A stretch of 57,074 nt of DNA, taken from positions 1 through 57,074 of the forward strand of contig CACGHT010000004.1 of NCBI GenBank assembly GCA_902572925.1, given 5' to 3'. The position numbers and the translations under genes were made by a program. The notes under the pieces are model-generated. The model made no database searches. It was not told the origin of the DNA and was given only the letters and a program-made list of their open reading frames with translations. Position 1 is the first letter of the stretch; every line of letters starts with the position of its first letter. Positions 31,683 to 39,806 of the stretch are shown piece after piece. This DNA is from an uncultured Pelagibacteraceae bacterium (GTDB lineage Bacteria > Pseudomonadota > Alphaproteobacteria > Pelagibacterales > Pelagibacteraceae).

Positions 31683-31729
31683 CTTGGGGAAGTGTCCCCT
31701 TGTTCAATAAAGCTTCAAACAACAAGCGT

Positions 31730-31757
31730 TTTATATATTTTATTTATCCAAATGCAA
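31730..31757 (-). promoter_or_regulatory. Promoter for tRNA-Tyr/tRNA-Gly/tuf transcript
   Basis: Minus strand: TTGCAT (31752-31757), 16-base spacer, TATAAA (31730-31735). The predicted start near 31723 gives a leader of about 40 bases to tRNA-Tyr. The spacer length and TATAAA box match those before rpsM and rpsD. The region is divergent with rlmB. Confidence 0.5.
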
Positions 31758-31811
31758 CACGTGATTTAATAGGAAAATATTCAAAAAAACGTGTAAAACA
31801 TAGGATTATTT

Positions 31812-32555
31812 ATGAATAAATCATCATTTTTCATTGTTGGTCAACACGCTGTTATCGAGGCTCTCAAAAATCCAAAAAGAAAGGTACTTAGAGTTTTTTT
31901 AACAGAGGAAAGTAAAAAAAATATACACAGAAAAAGTCCAAACAAAAACCTTTTGAATGATGTAAAGGTTTATTTTAAAACTAAAAAAGAACTAGACAAA
32001 TATAGCACTAAAGAGAATTTGTTACATCAAGGGCTTGTTGCTGAAATAGAACACTTGGAAAGACCAACTCTTAAAGAATTTATAAAAAAAAAAGATAACA
32101 TCACTTTAGTTTGTTTAGATGGGGTAACGGATCCTAGAAATATTGGTGCTTTAATAAGAAGTGCAGCATCTTTCAATATCGATGGAATTATTATTAAGGA
32201 GAGACACTATCCAAATGAAAGTAAACTTATGTATAAAGCTTCAAGTGGAGCGATTGAATATGTAAATATTTTTGAAGTATCCAACATTAATTCTACTTTA
32301 AAAAACCTTAAAGATAAAAATTTTTGGGTTTATGGTTTTGATGGTGATGGTGATAAAGATTTTACAAAAATAGAATGGAAAGGAAACAATGTTCTTTTAT
32401 TTGGTTCTGAGGGATTTGGTATGCACCAACACACATCAAAATATGCTGATTTTTTGGTAAAGATAGACATTGATAGTAAAGTTGAAAGCTTAAATATTTC
32501 AAATAGTGCTGCCATTGTGTTTCATCACTTAAGTTATCTAAAAAAAAAGAGTTGA
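31812..32555 (+). CDS. rlmB: 23S rRNA 2'-O-methyltransferase, TrmH/RlmB family
   Basis: SpoU-type knotted methyltransferase expected to modify G2251 of 23S rRNA. An N-terminal substrate-binding domain covers residues 1-75. The three SpoU motifs follow: DGVTDPRNIGALIRSA, LLFGSEGFGM and ESLNISNSAAIVFH. It has 247 residues. It is divergent from the tRNA-tuf operon and upstream of tRNA-Thr on the same strand. Assignment to RlmB rather than TrmH rests on the N-terminal domain. Confidence 0.9.
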   Translation: MNKSSFFIVGQHAVIEALKNPKRKVLRVFLTEESKKNIHRKSPNKNLLNDVKVYFKTKKELDKYSTKENLLHQGLVAEIEHLERPTLKEFIKKKDNITLVCLDGVTDPRNIGALIRSAASFNIDGIIIKERHYPNESKLMYKASSGAIEYVNIFEVSNINSTLKNLKDKNFWVYGFDGDGDKDFTKIEWKGNNVLLFGSEGFGMHQHTSKYADFLVKIDIDSKVESLNISNSAAIVFHHLSYLKKKS

Positions 32556-32588
32556 TTAATCAAAGAATTATTAATAATTATTGCGCAT

Positions 32589-32664
32589 GCCCTTGTAGCT
32601 CAGCTGGTAGAGCAATTGATTTGTAATCAATAGGTCCGCGGTTCGAATCCGTGCGGGGGCACCA
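32589..32664 (+). tRNA. tRNA-Thr (TGT anticodon)
   Basis: Plus-strand cloverleaf: acceptor GCCCTTG/CGGGGGC (two G-U pairs), D-arm TAGCTCAGCTGGTAGAGC, anticodon TGT in TTTGTAA, T-arm GGTTCGAATCC, encoded CCA. It is 33 bases after rlmB and only 4 bases before the convergent glycosyltransferase stop codon. Confidence 0.96.
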
Positions 32665-32668
32665 CAAT

Positions 32669-33370
32669 TTATCTAAAACCAAAAAGAATTAGAAAATATT
32701 TTTTTAGAAAGGGAAAAATTACTTTAAACTCATTTAAATTACTTTGATTCTTTGAATATTTAGTCGAAATCATAATCTCTTTTATCAAAAATTTTTTTCT
32801 GGATACATTAATGATCAAATCTTGTTCAAAAAAAAAATCATTACTTATTTCTTTGAAATTTATCTTATTAAATATTTTTTTTGGTAAAGAAAGAAATCCA
32901 TTTACAACATCATTCAAAAAAAAATTTTTTGTAATAATTCGAATTATATAAGTTATAAGAATATTTCCAATATACCTTTTGAAAGGTATTTTGGTTTTAA
33001 AAAAATTTGTTACTCTTTTTCCTTTAAACATTATATGAGGATATTTTTTTTGATTTAAAATAAATTGGTCCAAATACTTTGGATCGTGTTGACCATCTCC
33101 ATCTATTTTAATAATCTGATCGGGTTTAAATTTTTTAGCAAATTTTAAACCCAAGATAAAAGCTCCACCGACACCTAGATTTTTTTTAGAAAAAATAATC
33201 TTAAATTTTTTATTTTTTAGTTTTTTTTTAACAAAATTACCTGTTTTTTGAGGACAAAAATCATCAACAATTATCACTTTGTAAACTTTATCTAAATCAA
33301 TTTTTTGTGTTACATGGAGAATCTTATTTTTAACATTATAACAGGGTATGACTATAATTGATTTAAACAT
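32669..33370 (-). CDS. GT2-family glycosyltransferase, DPM-like
   Basis: Cytoplasmic glycosyltransferase of the dolichol-phosphate-mannose-synthase type, expected to move a sugar from a nucleotide donor to a polyprenyl phosphate or glycan. The GT-A core is clear: IIVIPCYN (about 4-11), VIIVDD, GVGGAFILGLKFA and the metal-binding DGDGQHDP (about 94-101), then VVNGF and FFFEQDLI. The 233 residues end without the C-terminal membrane spans of longer relatives. It overlaps the next gene by 8 bases. The DNA is even more A/T-rich than the flanking genes. The acceptor is unknown. Confidence 0.85.
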   Translation of the reverse strand: MFKSIIVIPCYNVKNKILHVTQKIDLDKVYKVIIVDDFCPQKTGNFVKKKLKNKKFKIIFSKKNLGVGGAFILGLKFAKKFKPDQIIKIDGDGQHDPKYLDQFILNQKKYPHIMFKGKRVTNFFKTKIPFKRYIGNILITYIIRIITKNFFLNDVVNGFLSLPKKIFNKINFKEISNDFFFEQDLIINVSRKKFLIKEIMISTKYSKNQSNLNEFKVIFPFLKKYFLILFGFR

Positions 33371-34676
33371 TCAAAATTTTTTTTATTATCTTAAAAATAA
33401 GATGATTATAAAATTTTCTTTTAAGCTTTAAATTCAAATTTTTATATAAGAATTCACCTTCACTAACATGTACACCAGTAGTTTTGATAAATTTAAATTC
33501 ATCTATTAAATAAAGATTTGATTGAAATTTTTTTGATTTTCTAAATTTTTTATAATATCGAAAGTTTTTTTGAAACGAAAAGTCTTTATATCTTATGTTA
33601 TTGGCTTTAATTCTAATTTTATAAAAAAAACTAGTGTCATTAATTTTATTAAGCTCAAATAAATAAAGGTTACCTATGATAAAATTTTTCATCTTATTAT
33701 AATTATTTAATGTCTCCTTTTTATTTTTAAAAAATAAAATTGCACCATTGGTCATATTTTGCTCAGATTTTTTAAATTTTATATTTATCTTTTTTAAAAA
33801 GTTTTCAGACTGAATCGGCTTTAATAAATATTCAGTTTTAATTTTTTTTTGAGAAAAACCATTGTAAACAATAGTTGAATTGAATGAATCTATAAAATCA
33901 TTAAGTAAAAAAAATAGTTTATCAAAAAATACAAAGTATTTTTTATAATTTTTTTCATCGTCCCAATAATTGTGTTGAAAATGTGCAATTGAATTTAAAA
34001 AAATAAATAAACAGGATGATTTGTTTTTATTTAATAAATCTTTCAGAATTAATAAAGATATTATATCAAATAATACAAAAAGCTTAAAATTTATTGGTAA
34101 GTTACTTAAAAAAAAATTTTTTAAGTAAAAAACAAAATTAAAAAGGAAATGTTTTAAGATTGATTTATTAAAAATTAAACTCTTTAACATTATTAAAGAA
34201 TAAAAAATAAATTTTTGTGCTTTAATTTTAGTGTAATTTTTTGCATAATAATTTGGTAAACAAAATATACTTTCTAGATATTTGGGTTTAATTTTAGACG
34301 TAAAATTCCATGGATCTGGAAAAAAGATCTTTATGTTTTTGTGATCCCTAAGTTGCGAATTCATAGATCCCCAAATAGATACAGTATTTTTTTTTGCTAT
34401 CAGATCCCAAATTTGAGGTATCTTATTATTTAATTTTTCTCCTAAATTATTAATTTTATGTTTTTTTGAATTTATACCTGTATTTATTGAAACTTCTTGA
34501 ACCCAGGGATCAAGATTTTTATGTTGAATTTTATCATCTGTAAAAATTAAAGATCTTTTAAAATTTCTAAAGAAATTAATTAAATTTTTATTTCCAAATT
34601 TAATGCTTTTTTTTTTTAAAAATTTATAATTAAACTCATTTATATTTAATACAAGTAATTGTTCTTTTTGTTTCAT
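33363..34676 (-). CDS. Diverged alkaline-phosphatase-superfamily protein
   Basis: 437 residues, no clear signal peptide, very Lys/Phe/Asn-rich. Parts resemble uncharacterised nucleotide-pyrophosphatase/phosphodiesterase-like proteins found next to glycosyltransferases: DPWVQEVSINTG at about 56-67, where Thr66 would sit at the nucleophile position; a histidine-containing NSIAHFQHNYW block in mid-protein; and VYNGFSQ where a metal-binding Asp-His motif is expected. The first metal-ligand segment reads LNINEFN, with Asn replacing the usual Asp. It may therefore be catalytically weak or altered. It is co-directional with the GT2 gene (8-base overlap) and its start is 36 bases from the divergent membrane-protein start. 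The fold call is tentative. Confidence 0.45.
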   Translation of the reverse strand: MKQKEQLLVLNINEFNYKFLKKKSIKFGNKNLINFFRNFKRSLIFTDDKIQHKNLDPWVQEVSINTGINSKKHKINNLGEKLNNKIPQIWDLIAKKNTVSIWGSMNSQLRDHKNIKIFFPDPWNFTSKIKPKYLESIFCLPNYYAKNYTKIKAQKFIFYSLIMLKSLIFNKSILKHFLFNFVFYLKNFFLSNLPINFKLFVLFDIISLLILKDLLNKNKSSCLFIFLNSIAHFQHNYWDDEKNYKKYFVFFDKLFFLLNDFIDSFNSTIVYNGFSQKKIKTEYLLKPIQSENFLKKINIKFKKSEQNMTNGAILFFKNKKETLNNYNKMKNFIIGNLYLFELNKINDTSFFYKIRIKANNIRYKDFSFQKNFRYYKKFRKSKKFQSNLYLIDEFKFIKTTGVHVSEGEFLYKNLNLKLKRKFYNHLIFKIIKKILNV

Positions 34677-34712
34677 AAATAAAATAAACAGTTATTGTAT
34701 ATTAATTTCATA

Positions 34713-36419
34713 ATGCAAAAACACTTAACAAAATTTATCATATATTTCTCATTATTATTTTCTTTCTTAATACTACTATATAAATTCAATAATCAACATA
34801 TTATAGGTATTGATGAATTTAAGTATGTAGACTGGTCTTTAAATTTATTTTCTGCTGAAGCAGTTTTAGATTATTTTAGGCCTTTTTTTTATTTAATAAC
34901 AAATATCTCATTAAATTTATTTGGATTAACAATTATTGGATTAAAATTACCAAATATTTTATTTTTTTTGATAAGTTCGTATCTGATTATAAAAATTTGT
35001 AAAAAATATTATACTAATGAGTATACTTTATTAATTCCTTTAATTTTTTTTCTATTTAATCCTTTCATTTTAACTCAACATACATTATTGGGGCCTTTCT
35101 CGATATCAAACCTCTTAATAATAACAAATTTATTATTCGTATTTGATTTAATAGATAAAAAAGAAAATAATATTAATTATTTCATTTTAGGCATTATTAA
35201 TTCATTAAGCTCATTATGCAGAGAAGAATTGATATTTTTTGTTTTTATAAATATTTTATTTATATATATAATTAATAAAGACTTTAAAAAAATTATAATT
35301 TATATAAGTGGATTCCTATTAATTAATTTCTTATTTTTATTTATTTTTTTTCAAGATATTGAATTTAAGAAAATTATATCGATTTTACTCAGTGTTATAG
35401 ACAAAGAGATAAGTTCGCCTGTAAGAAATATATACTACCGATTAGATCAAGATATTACATTTGAGCCTTTTTTGATTATACCCGAAAATATAGATAGATT
35501 GTTTTCTAACTTTTTCTATTTAAATGAAATATTAATAATAATTTTTCCTTATTTCTTTATCTTTTATTTCATAAGAAAAAAAAGTTTAGATATAAAAACT
35601 AAATATCTTCTTTTTACAATTCTAATTTTTTCCCTATTTTATTTGTATATAAGAGTTAGTGATAGATTGTTCGTTTTTTTTGAATTCTATTTTATTTTAA
35701 TTCTTTGTAGAGAAATCGAAAAAATTAATTTAGAAAAATTTATTAAATTAAAATTTATTTTTTCAATTTTTATTATTCTATCAATAGTGAATATATTTTA
35801 TAATTTAAATGAAAATAAATATAAGCCTTTATCAAGTTTGAATAATGAGTTAAATAAATTAGTAGTTGAAAATTATGATATCGACGAAAATATATTCATT
35901 TCTCCAACGTCATCATTAATTCATAAGCCACAAAAATATTTCGGGACAAAACCTAGTGAAAATTTCTCTTTATCTTCAAAATTATTTTTTAATGAAAATG
36001 TTTTTTTATTTCAAGAAATTATTAATAAAAAAGATCTTCAATTAAAAGATTATATAAATGAATTAAATATAAAATTTATAATTATTGAAAATTATCAAGA
36101 CGGTGGCGAACTTATACTAGAAAAAAAAGATATTCTAAAAATTTCTAATTTTTTAAATTTAAGCTTAGAAGATCAAAAGAAATATTTTAGTTTTGATTTA
36201 AAAAATTATCAGTACTTAATTAAATATGGAGCTAACCTAGATGATTATTTTCTGATAAATATAGATACTTTTAATGAATTAGTAATTAGGAATTTAGATA
36301 TTAAAAAAATTTATTTTTTGAGAAAAGATGAGGAAGATTTTAATTACACAAAGGAACAAAACTTTAAAATAATAAAAAATTATAATGCGGAAGTTGGTCT
36401 CTATTTACTTGTGATATAA
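34713..36419 (+). CDS. GT-C-like multispanning glycosyltransferase (PMT/ArnT type)
   Basis: 568 residues with about ten hydrophobic segments in the first 350 and a soluble C-terminal domain. The first extramembrane loop carries GIDEFKYVDW (about residues 32-41), resembling the acidic motif of GT-C enzymes such as protein O-mannosyltransferases and ArnT, which use polyprenyl-phosphate sugars on the outer face. The ATG at 34713 is preferred over a TTG 18 bases upstream. A TATATT box at 34698-34703 would start transcription about 3 bases before it. It probably receives the product of a DPM-like GT2 (inference from the neighbouring gene). It ends 11 bases from convergent nadK. Confidence 0.6.
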   Translation: MQKHLTKFIIYFSLLFSFLILLYKFNNQHIIGIDEFKYVDWSLNLFSAEAVLDYFRPFFYLITNISLNLFGLTIIGLKLPNILFFLISSYLIIKICKKYYTNEYTLLIPLIFFLFNPFILTQHTLLGPFSISNLLIITNLLFVFDLIDKKENNINYFILGIINSLSSLCREELIFFVFINILFIYIINKDFKKIIIYISGFLLINFLFLFIFFQDIEFKKIISILLSVIDKEISSPVRNIYYRLDQDITFEPFLIIPENIDRLFSNFFYLNEILIIIFPYFFIFYFIRKKSLDIKTKYLLFTILIFSLFYLYIRVSDRLFVFFEFYFILILCREIEKINLEKFIKLKFIFSIFIILSIVNIFYNLNENKYKPLSSLNNELNKLVVENYDIDENIFISPTSSLIHKPQKYFGTKPSENFSLSSKLFFNENVFLFQEIINKKDLQLKDYINELNIKFIIIENYQDGGELILEKKDILKISNFLNLSLEDQKKYFSFDLKNYQYLIKYGANLDDYFLINIDTFNELVIRNLDIKKIYFLRKDEEDFNYTKEQNFKIIKNYNAEVGLYLLVI

Positions 36420-36430
36420 ATTAATATTAT

Positions 36431-37201
36431 TTAGTTTATCTCTTTTCTTATTTGTTCTAGTTTTATTTTTTTTTGAAGACTTCTATTTTTATCATAAAGA
36501 AGATAAAATTTAACTTTTTGATTTGTTTTAACTGAAACTGTTTTTGCATTTCTTACTTCAATATTATCAGCTACTGCACTTATGGGTCTTTTGCTTGGAT
36601 TCAAATTTTTAATAATAATTTTTGATTTATCACTTACGATTTTTCCTCTCCATCTTCTAGGTCTAAATGGACTTATAGGTGAAATAGATAATTTTTTTGA
36701 ATTTAAACTCAAAATGGGACCACGAACTGATAAGTTATAAGCTGTACTTCCAGCTGGAGTTGATACTAATACTCCGTCAGATACTAATTCTTTGATAATT
36801 TTTTTTGAACCATAATTGATCGATAAAGAAGCTGCTTGTCTGCTTTGTCTTAAAATAGAAACTTCATTAATTGCTAGATATTTTTTTGTTTGATTTTTAC
36901 TATTTTTAACTAACATCTCTAGTGGAGAAATAGAGATCATCTTAGCTCTTTTAAGATTTTTAACAGAATTTTTTGAAGAAAATTTATTCATTAAAAAACC
37001 ATAATTCCCAGAATTTATTCCATAAAAAAATTTTTTTGATCCCTTATTCTTTTTTAATGTTTGAAGCATAAAACCATCTCCACCTATTACTATAGAAAGA
37101 TTTAATCTATCAAAATTACTTTTTCTTAATATCTTAACTAGTGAATTTTTTATTTTTTTCGATTTTAAGTTTTTATCTGAGATAATTTGAATTTTTTTCA
37201 T
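36431..37201 (-). CDS. nadK: NAD kinase
   Basis: ATP-dependent phosphorylation of NAD to NADP. The GGDG motif is at 40-43, followed by GINSGNYGFLMN, the NE/D segment AINEVSILR and DGVLVSTPAGSTAYNLSVRGPIL. The ATG at 37201 gives 256 residues; an upstream in-frame ATG is rejected because it lies inside tRNA-Leu. The start is only 5 bases from the tRNA 3' end, so nadK mRNA is probably made by tRNA processing of a joint transcript. Confidence 0.95.
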   Translation of the reverse strand: MKKIQIISDKNLKSKKIKNSLVKILRKSNFDRLNLSIVIGGDGFMLQTLKKNKGSKKFFYGINSGNYGFLMNKFSSKNSVKNLKRAKMISISPLEMLVKNSKNQTKKYLAINEVSILRQSRQAASLSINYGSKKIIKELVSDGVLVSTPAGSTAYNLSVRGPILSLNSKKLSISPISPFRPRRWRGKIVSDKSKIIIKNLNPSKRPISAVADNIEVRNAKTVSVKTNQKVKFYLLYDKNRSLQKKIKLEQIRKEIN

Positions 37202-37206
37202 TTTAA

Positions 37207-37292
37207 TGGTGCCCTCGGCCAGACTCGAACTGGCACTCCGCAAGCGGCAAGGATTTTAAGTCCTTTGTGTCTACCAATTTCACCACGAGGGC
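37207..37292 (-). tRNA. tRNA-Leu (TAA anticodon)
   Basis: Class II tRNA: acceptor GCCCTCG/CGAGGGC, D-arm TGGTGAAATTGGTAGACAC, anticodon TAA in CTTAAAA, long variable arm, T-arm AGTTCGAGTCT, encoded CCA. It is followed by nadK 5 bases later on the same strand. Confidence 0.97.
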
Positions 37293-37315
37293 ATTAATGA
37301 ATTTCATGAGTGTTT

Positions 37316-37345
37316 ATTATAATATTTATAATTGAACAAGATGAA
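37316..37345 (-). promoter_or_regulatory. Promoter for tRNA-Leu and nadK
   Basis: Minus strand: a consensus TATAAT at 37316-37321 with a weak -35 TTCATC at 37340-37345 (18-base spacer). The start would fall about 17 bases before tRNA-Leu, and it lies after the end of the upstream permease gene. The -10 is strong, the -35 doubtful. Confidence 0.4.
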
Positions 37346-37359
37346 TAAGTAAATTTTTT

Positions 37360-38568
37360 TTATTCTTTAACACTACCTGCGGTTAAACCACTGACTAAGT
37401 ATTTTTCAAAATATATGAAAATAAAAAGAACAGGTAAAGTAACTATAACAGAACCCGCCATTAAATATTGGCGAGGTGTTTCCGCATCTCCACTTAAATA
37501 TTGGATAGCTCTAGATAAGGTAAATGATTTAGGACTGTCTAAAAACATCAGTGAAAAAAGAAATTCATTCCAAGCTATCATAAAAACATAAAGTGCAACG
37601 GATGCAATAGCTGGCAAACTTAAAGGAATAATAATCTTTAAAATTATACCAAACCAATTCTGACCATCCATAATGCCTGCATCTTCGATTTCTTTTGGAA
37701 TGCTTTTGAAATATCCTTGCAACATATAGATAGCAACCGGCAAGGTTGTAGCTGTATAAACAATCAATAGACCAAAGATTGAATTTCTTAAGCCAAGCTG
37801 ACTAAACACAGTATATAAAGGGATCACTAAAACTATAGCCGGAAACATATAGATAATTAAAATTGATGTTGATAAAAAGTTTTTGCCAAAGAAATTTAAT
37901 CTAGCAACAGCATAAGCTGCAGGGATTGCAAATAATAATGTGACAATAACAGTTCCAATTGAAACAGCTGAGCTTATTAAGATGTATCTGCCAAAATTGT
38001 AAGTTTCAAAAATTACAAAATAAGATTTAAACAACTCAGTTAAGCTCATTGTAAAATCTAGACTAAAGTTCAAAGGATTTACTAATAAAGCTATCTGAGT
38101 TTTAAAACTAGTAACTAGCATAATGTAAAATGGAAATAGAATTACAAATGCAAAGAAAACAATGCCAAACAAAGTGATAAAATCAAAAACAATTTTTTCA
38201 GATATGAAATCTTCCTTTAAAGATTGCATACTATATTTTTTAAGTTTGTTCGTAAAAAATAAAGTGATTAAGAAAACTCCAAGAGTATACCAATATGGGG
38301 ACGCCTCATTTAGAAAGTAATATAAAATAGAAAATATAAAAGATAATGAAAATATCTTTATTAAGTGATTTATCTTATTTCCAAGTAGAACAAATGCTAA
38401 AGATAATATAATACCTATTAAGAAAACAGATGAGACATTTAAATTAGTAAAACTCAAACCTTGCAATGTAGCCATGATCTTCCAAATTGACAAAATACAT
38501 GTCAGAAAAAAAGACGAAATGATCAAAAATATTGTAAGAGACTTAAACTTCATTAGCCCTCTTTCCAA
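37360..38568 (-). CDS. Carbohydrate ABC transporter permease, MalG type
   Basis: Inner-membrane permease of a CUT1-family sugar or glycoside importer. The core of six spans occupies about residues 130-402, with the EAA loop EDAGIMDGQNWFGIILKIIIPLSLPAI that contacts the ATPase. An additional hydrophobic N-terminus (about 1-125, some four spans) is not found in the roughly 280-residue MalG/UgpE-type proteins. It is the distal gene of a three-gene unit (binding protein, MalF-like, MalG-like) and overlaps the MalF-like gene by 26 bases. The matching ATPase is divergently encoded at 41310-42362. Confidence 0.9.
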   Translation of the reverse strand: MERGLMKFKSLTIFLIISSFFLTCILSIWKIMATLQGLSFTNLNVSSVFLIGIILSLAFVLLGNKINHLIKIFSLSFIFSILYYFLNEASPYWYTLGVFLITLFFTNKLKKYSMQSLKEDFISEKIVFDFITLFGIVFFAFVILFPFYIMLVTSFKTQIALLVNPLNFSLDFTMSLTELFKSYFVIFETYNFGRYILISSAVSIGTVIVTLLFAIPAAYAVARLNFFGKNFLSTSILIIYMFPAIVLVIPLYTVFSQLGLRNSIFGLLIVYTATTLPVAIYMLQGYFKSIPKEIEDAGIMDGQNWFGIILKIIIPLSLPAIASVALYVFMIAWNEFLFSLMFLDSPKSFTLSRAIQYLSGDAETPRQYLMAGSVIVTLPVLFIFIYFEKYLVSGLTAGSVKE

Positions 38569-39802
38569 TTAATCTAAAATAAATAACCATGAAACTAAGA
38601 AGTAAAATGACAATGACTATTGAAACAGCAGAGCCCATCCCAATATCTGATACAGCAAACCCTTGCTGATAAACATTAATAGGTAAAGTTCTTGTACCTG
38701 ATGCACCACCCGTTAATAAAAAGATATCCTCAAATTTATTAAAGTTCCAAATAAACCTAATCATAAATAAAATTGAAATGATTGCTGTAATTTGTGGCAA
38801 TGTAATATGGATAAATTTTTGGATTGGACTTGCCCCATCCACCTCCGCTGCTTCATACAAACTTTGTGGTATTGCTTGTAATCTTGCTAATATAAAAAGA
38901 AAAGCGAGTGGAAAATAGCGCCAAATTTCAAAAAAGATAACTGTTGTTAAAGCCAACCTAAGTTTAAATTCAAAACCTAAAATACTCATTGTGATGTATT
39001 TTTGTCCTAATAAATTTATTGGTTGTTCTATGATATTAAAATTAACTAATAATGCATTTAAAGTTCCACTATTTGGATCTAACAATAATGTCCAAGTATA
39101 TGCTAAAGCAACCACAGGACCTACATAAGGGAAAAGTAAAATACCTCGCATATATGTTCGACCTTGAATATTTTGATTAACCAATTGTGCTGCTGAAATT
39201 CCAAAGATAATTGCACCTACTGTGCCAAAAAAAGTGAAGTAAAATGTTGTTGAAAGTAATTCAACAAAATTATTTTCATAAAATACTTTTTTAAAATTTT
39301 CTAGAGTGAAATTTGTAGTCAATAATGGATTATCTGCTTTTCCACTTAAAATTGGTTTTTGGGATTTGATTATTTTTTTGTCAATTATTTCACCATTGTT
39401 ATTCTGTATAGTTATCTCAAAATTTTCTCTAAATTTTGCCTGCCAATTTCCAAAATTGCAAACAACTTTTTTAGATTGAAAATTACATCTTGGATCTAAA
39501 TCGATCGGTAAAACATTTGTTGGAAATTTATCTTGAAATTGAACATTTCTTATTTCTTGAATTAACGAACTATTTCTTAATTTATAAATAATTTTTAATT
39601 CTGATTGATTCTCTGAAATTGATTTAACAATTTTCTTTGCCCTTGGTTCAGGAATTCTAATATCTTTTAATTCAATGTCCTTAAAACTGATCCATACATT
39701 TGCAAATATAGGAAATAATACGATGGCAAAAACTAATAGAACTGCAGGTAAAACTAAAGTGTAAGCAGTTCTTTTTTCTAATTTTGATAATGAATCACTC
39801 AT
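38543..39802 (-). CDS. Carbohydrate ABC transporter permease, MalF type, with extracytoplasmic insertion
   Basis: 419 residues; CUT1 permease. TM1 is at about 13-38 and TM2 at about 182-205, and the EAA loop EAAEVDGASPIQKFIHITLPQITAII lies in the C-terminal third. Residues about 46-158 form an insertion between TM1 and TM2 that family members normally lack. It is predicted outside the membrane, has two cysteines (106 and 115, possible disulfide) and a beta-rich pattern (VVCNFGNW...FEITIQ) reminiscent of DUF11/Ig-like domains. The start ATG is 5 bases after a 15-base-pair hairpin and has no ribosome-binding site, suggesting restrained translation. Confidence 0.88.
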   Translation of the reverse strand: MSDSLSKLEKRTAYTLVLPAVLLVFAIVLFPIFANVWISFKDIELKDIRIPEPRAKKIVKSISENQSELKIIYKLRNSSLIQEIRNVQFQDKFPTNVLPIDLDPRCNFQSKKVVCNFGNWQAKFRENFEITIQNNNGEIIDKKIIKSQKPILSGKADNPLLTTNFTLENFKKVFYENNFVELLSTTFYFTFFGTVGAIIFGISAAQLVNQNIQGRTYMRGILLFPYVGPVVALAYTWTLLLDPNSGTLNALLVNFNIIEQPINLLGQKYITMSILGFEFKLRLALTTVIFFEIWRYFPLAFLFILARLQAIPQSLYEAAEVDGASPIQKFIHITLPQITAIISILFMIRFIWNFNKFEDIFLLTGGASGTRTLPINVYQQGFAVSDIGMGSAVSIVIVILLLSFMVIYFRLIGKRANEV

Positions 39803-39806
39803 ACAT

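Noticed and set aside
31683-31699. GGGGA/TCCCC stem in the tRNA-Tyr leader as a regulatory element
   Set aside because: Only 5 base pairs and within sequence removed by RNase P; no sign of a separate function.
31757-31784. ACACGT/ACGTGT inverted repeat before rlmB as an operator
   Set aside because: Short, widely spaced arms with no promoter alignment; chance is the simpler reading.
32589-32700. tRNA-Thr 3' end as an integration (att) site for the glycan island
   Set aside because: No direct repeat of the tRNA 3' end was found at the far side near nadK, and no integrase is present.
34695-34712. TTG start for the GT-C-like protein
   Set aside because: An ATG 18 bases later fits the predicted transcription start and leaves room for divergent promoters.
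37202-37243. N-terminally extended NAD kinase starting inside tRNA-Leu
   Set aside because: The added 14 residues come from tRNA sequence and do not match the family; ATG at 37201 gives a normal protein.
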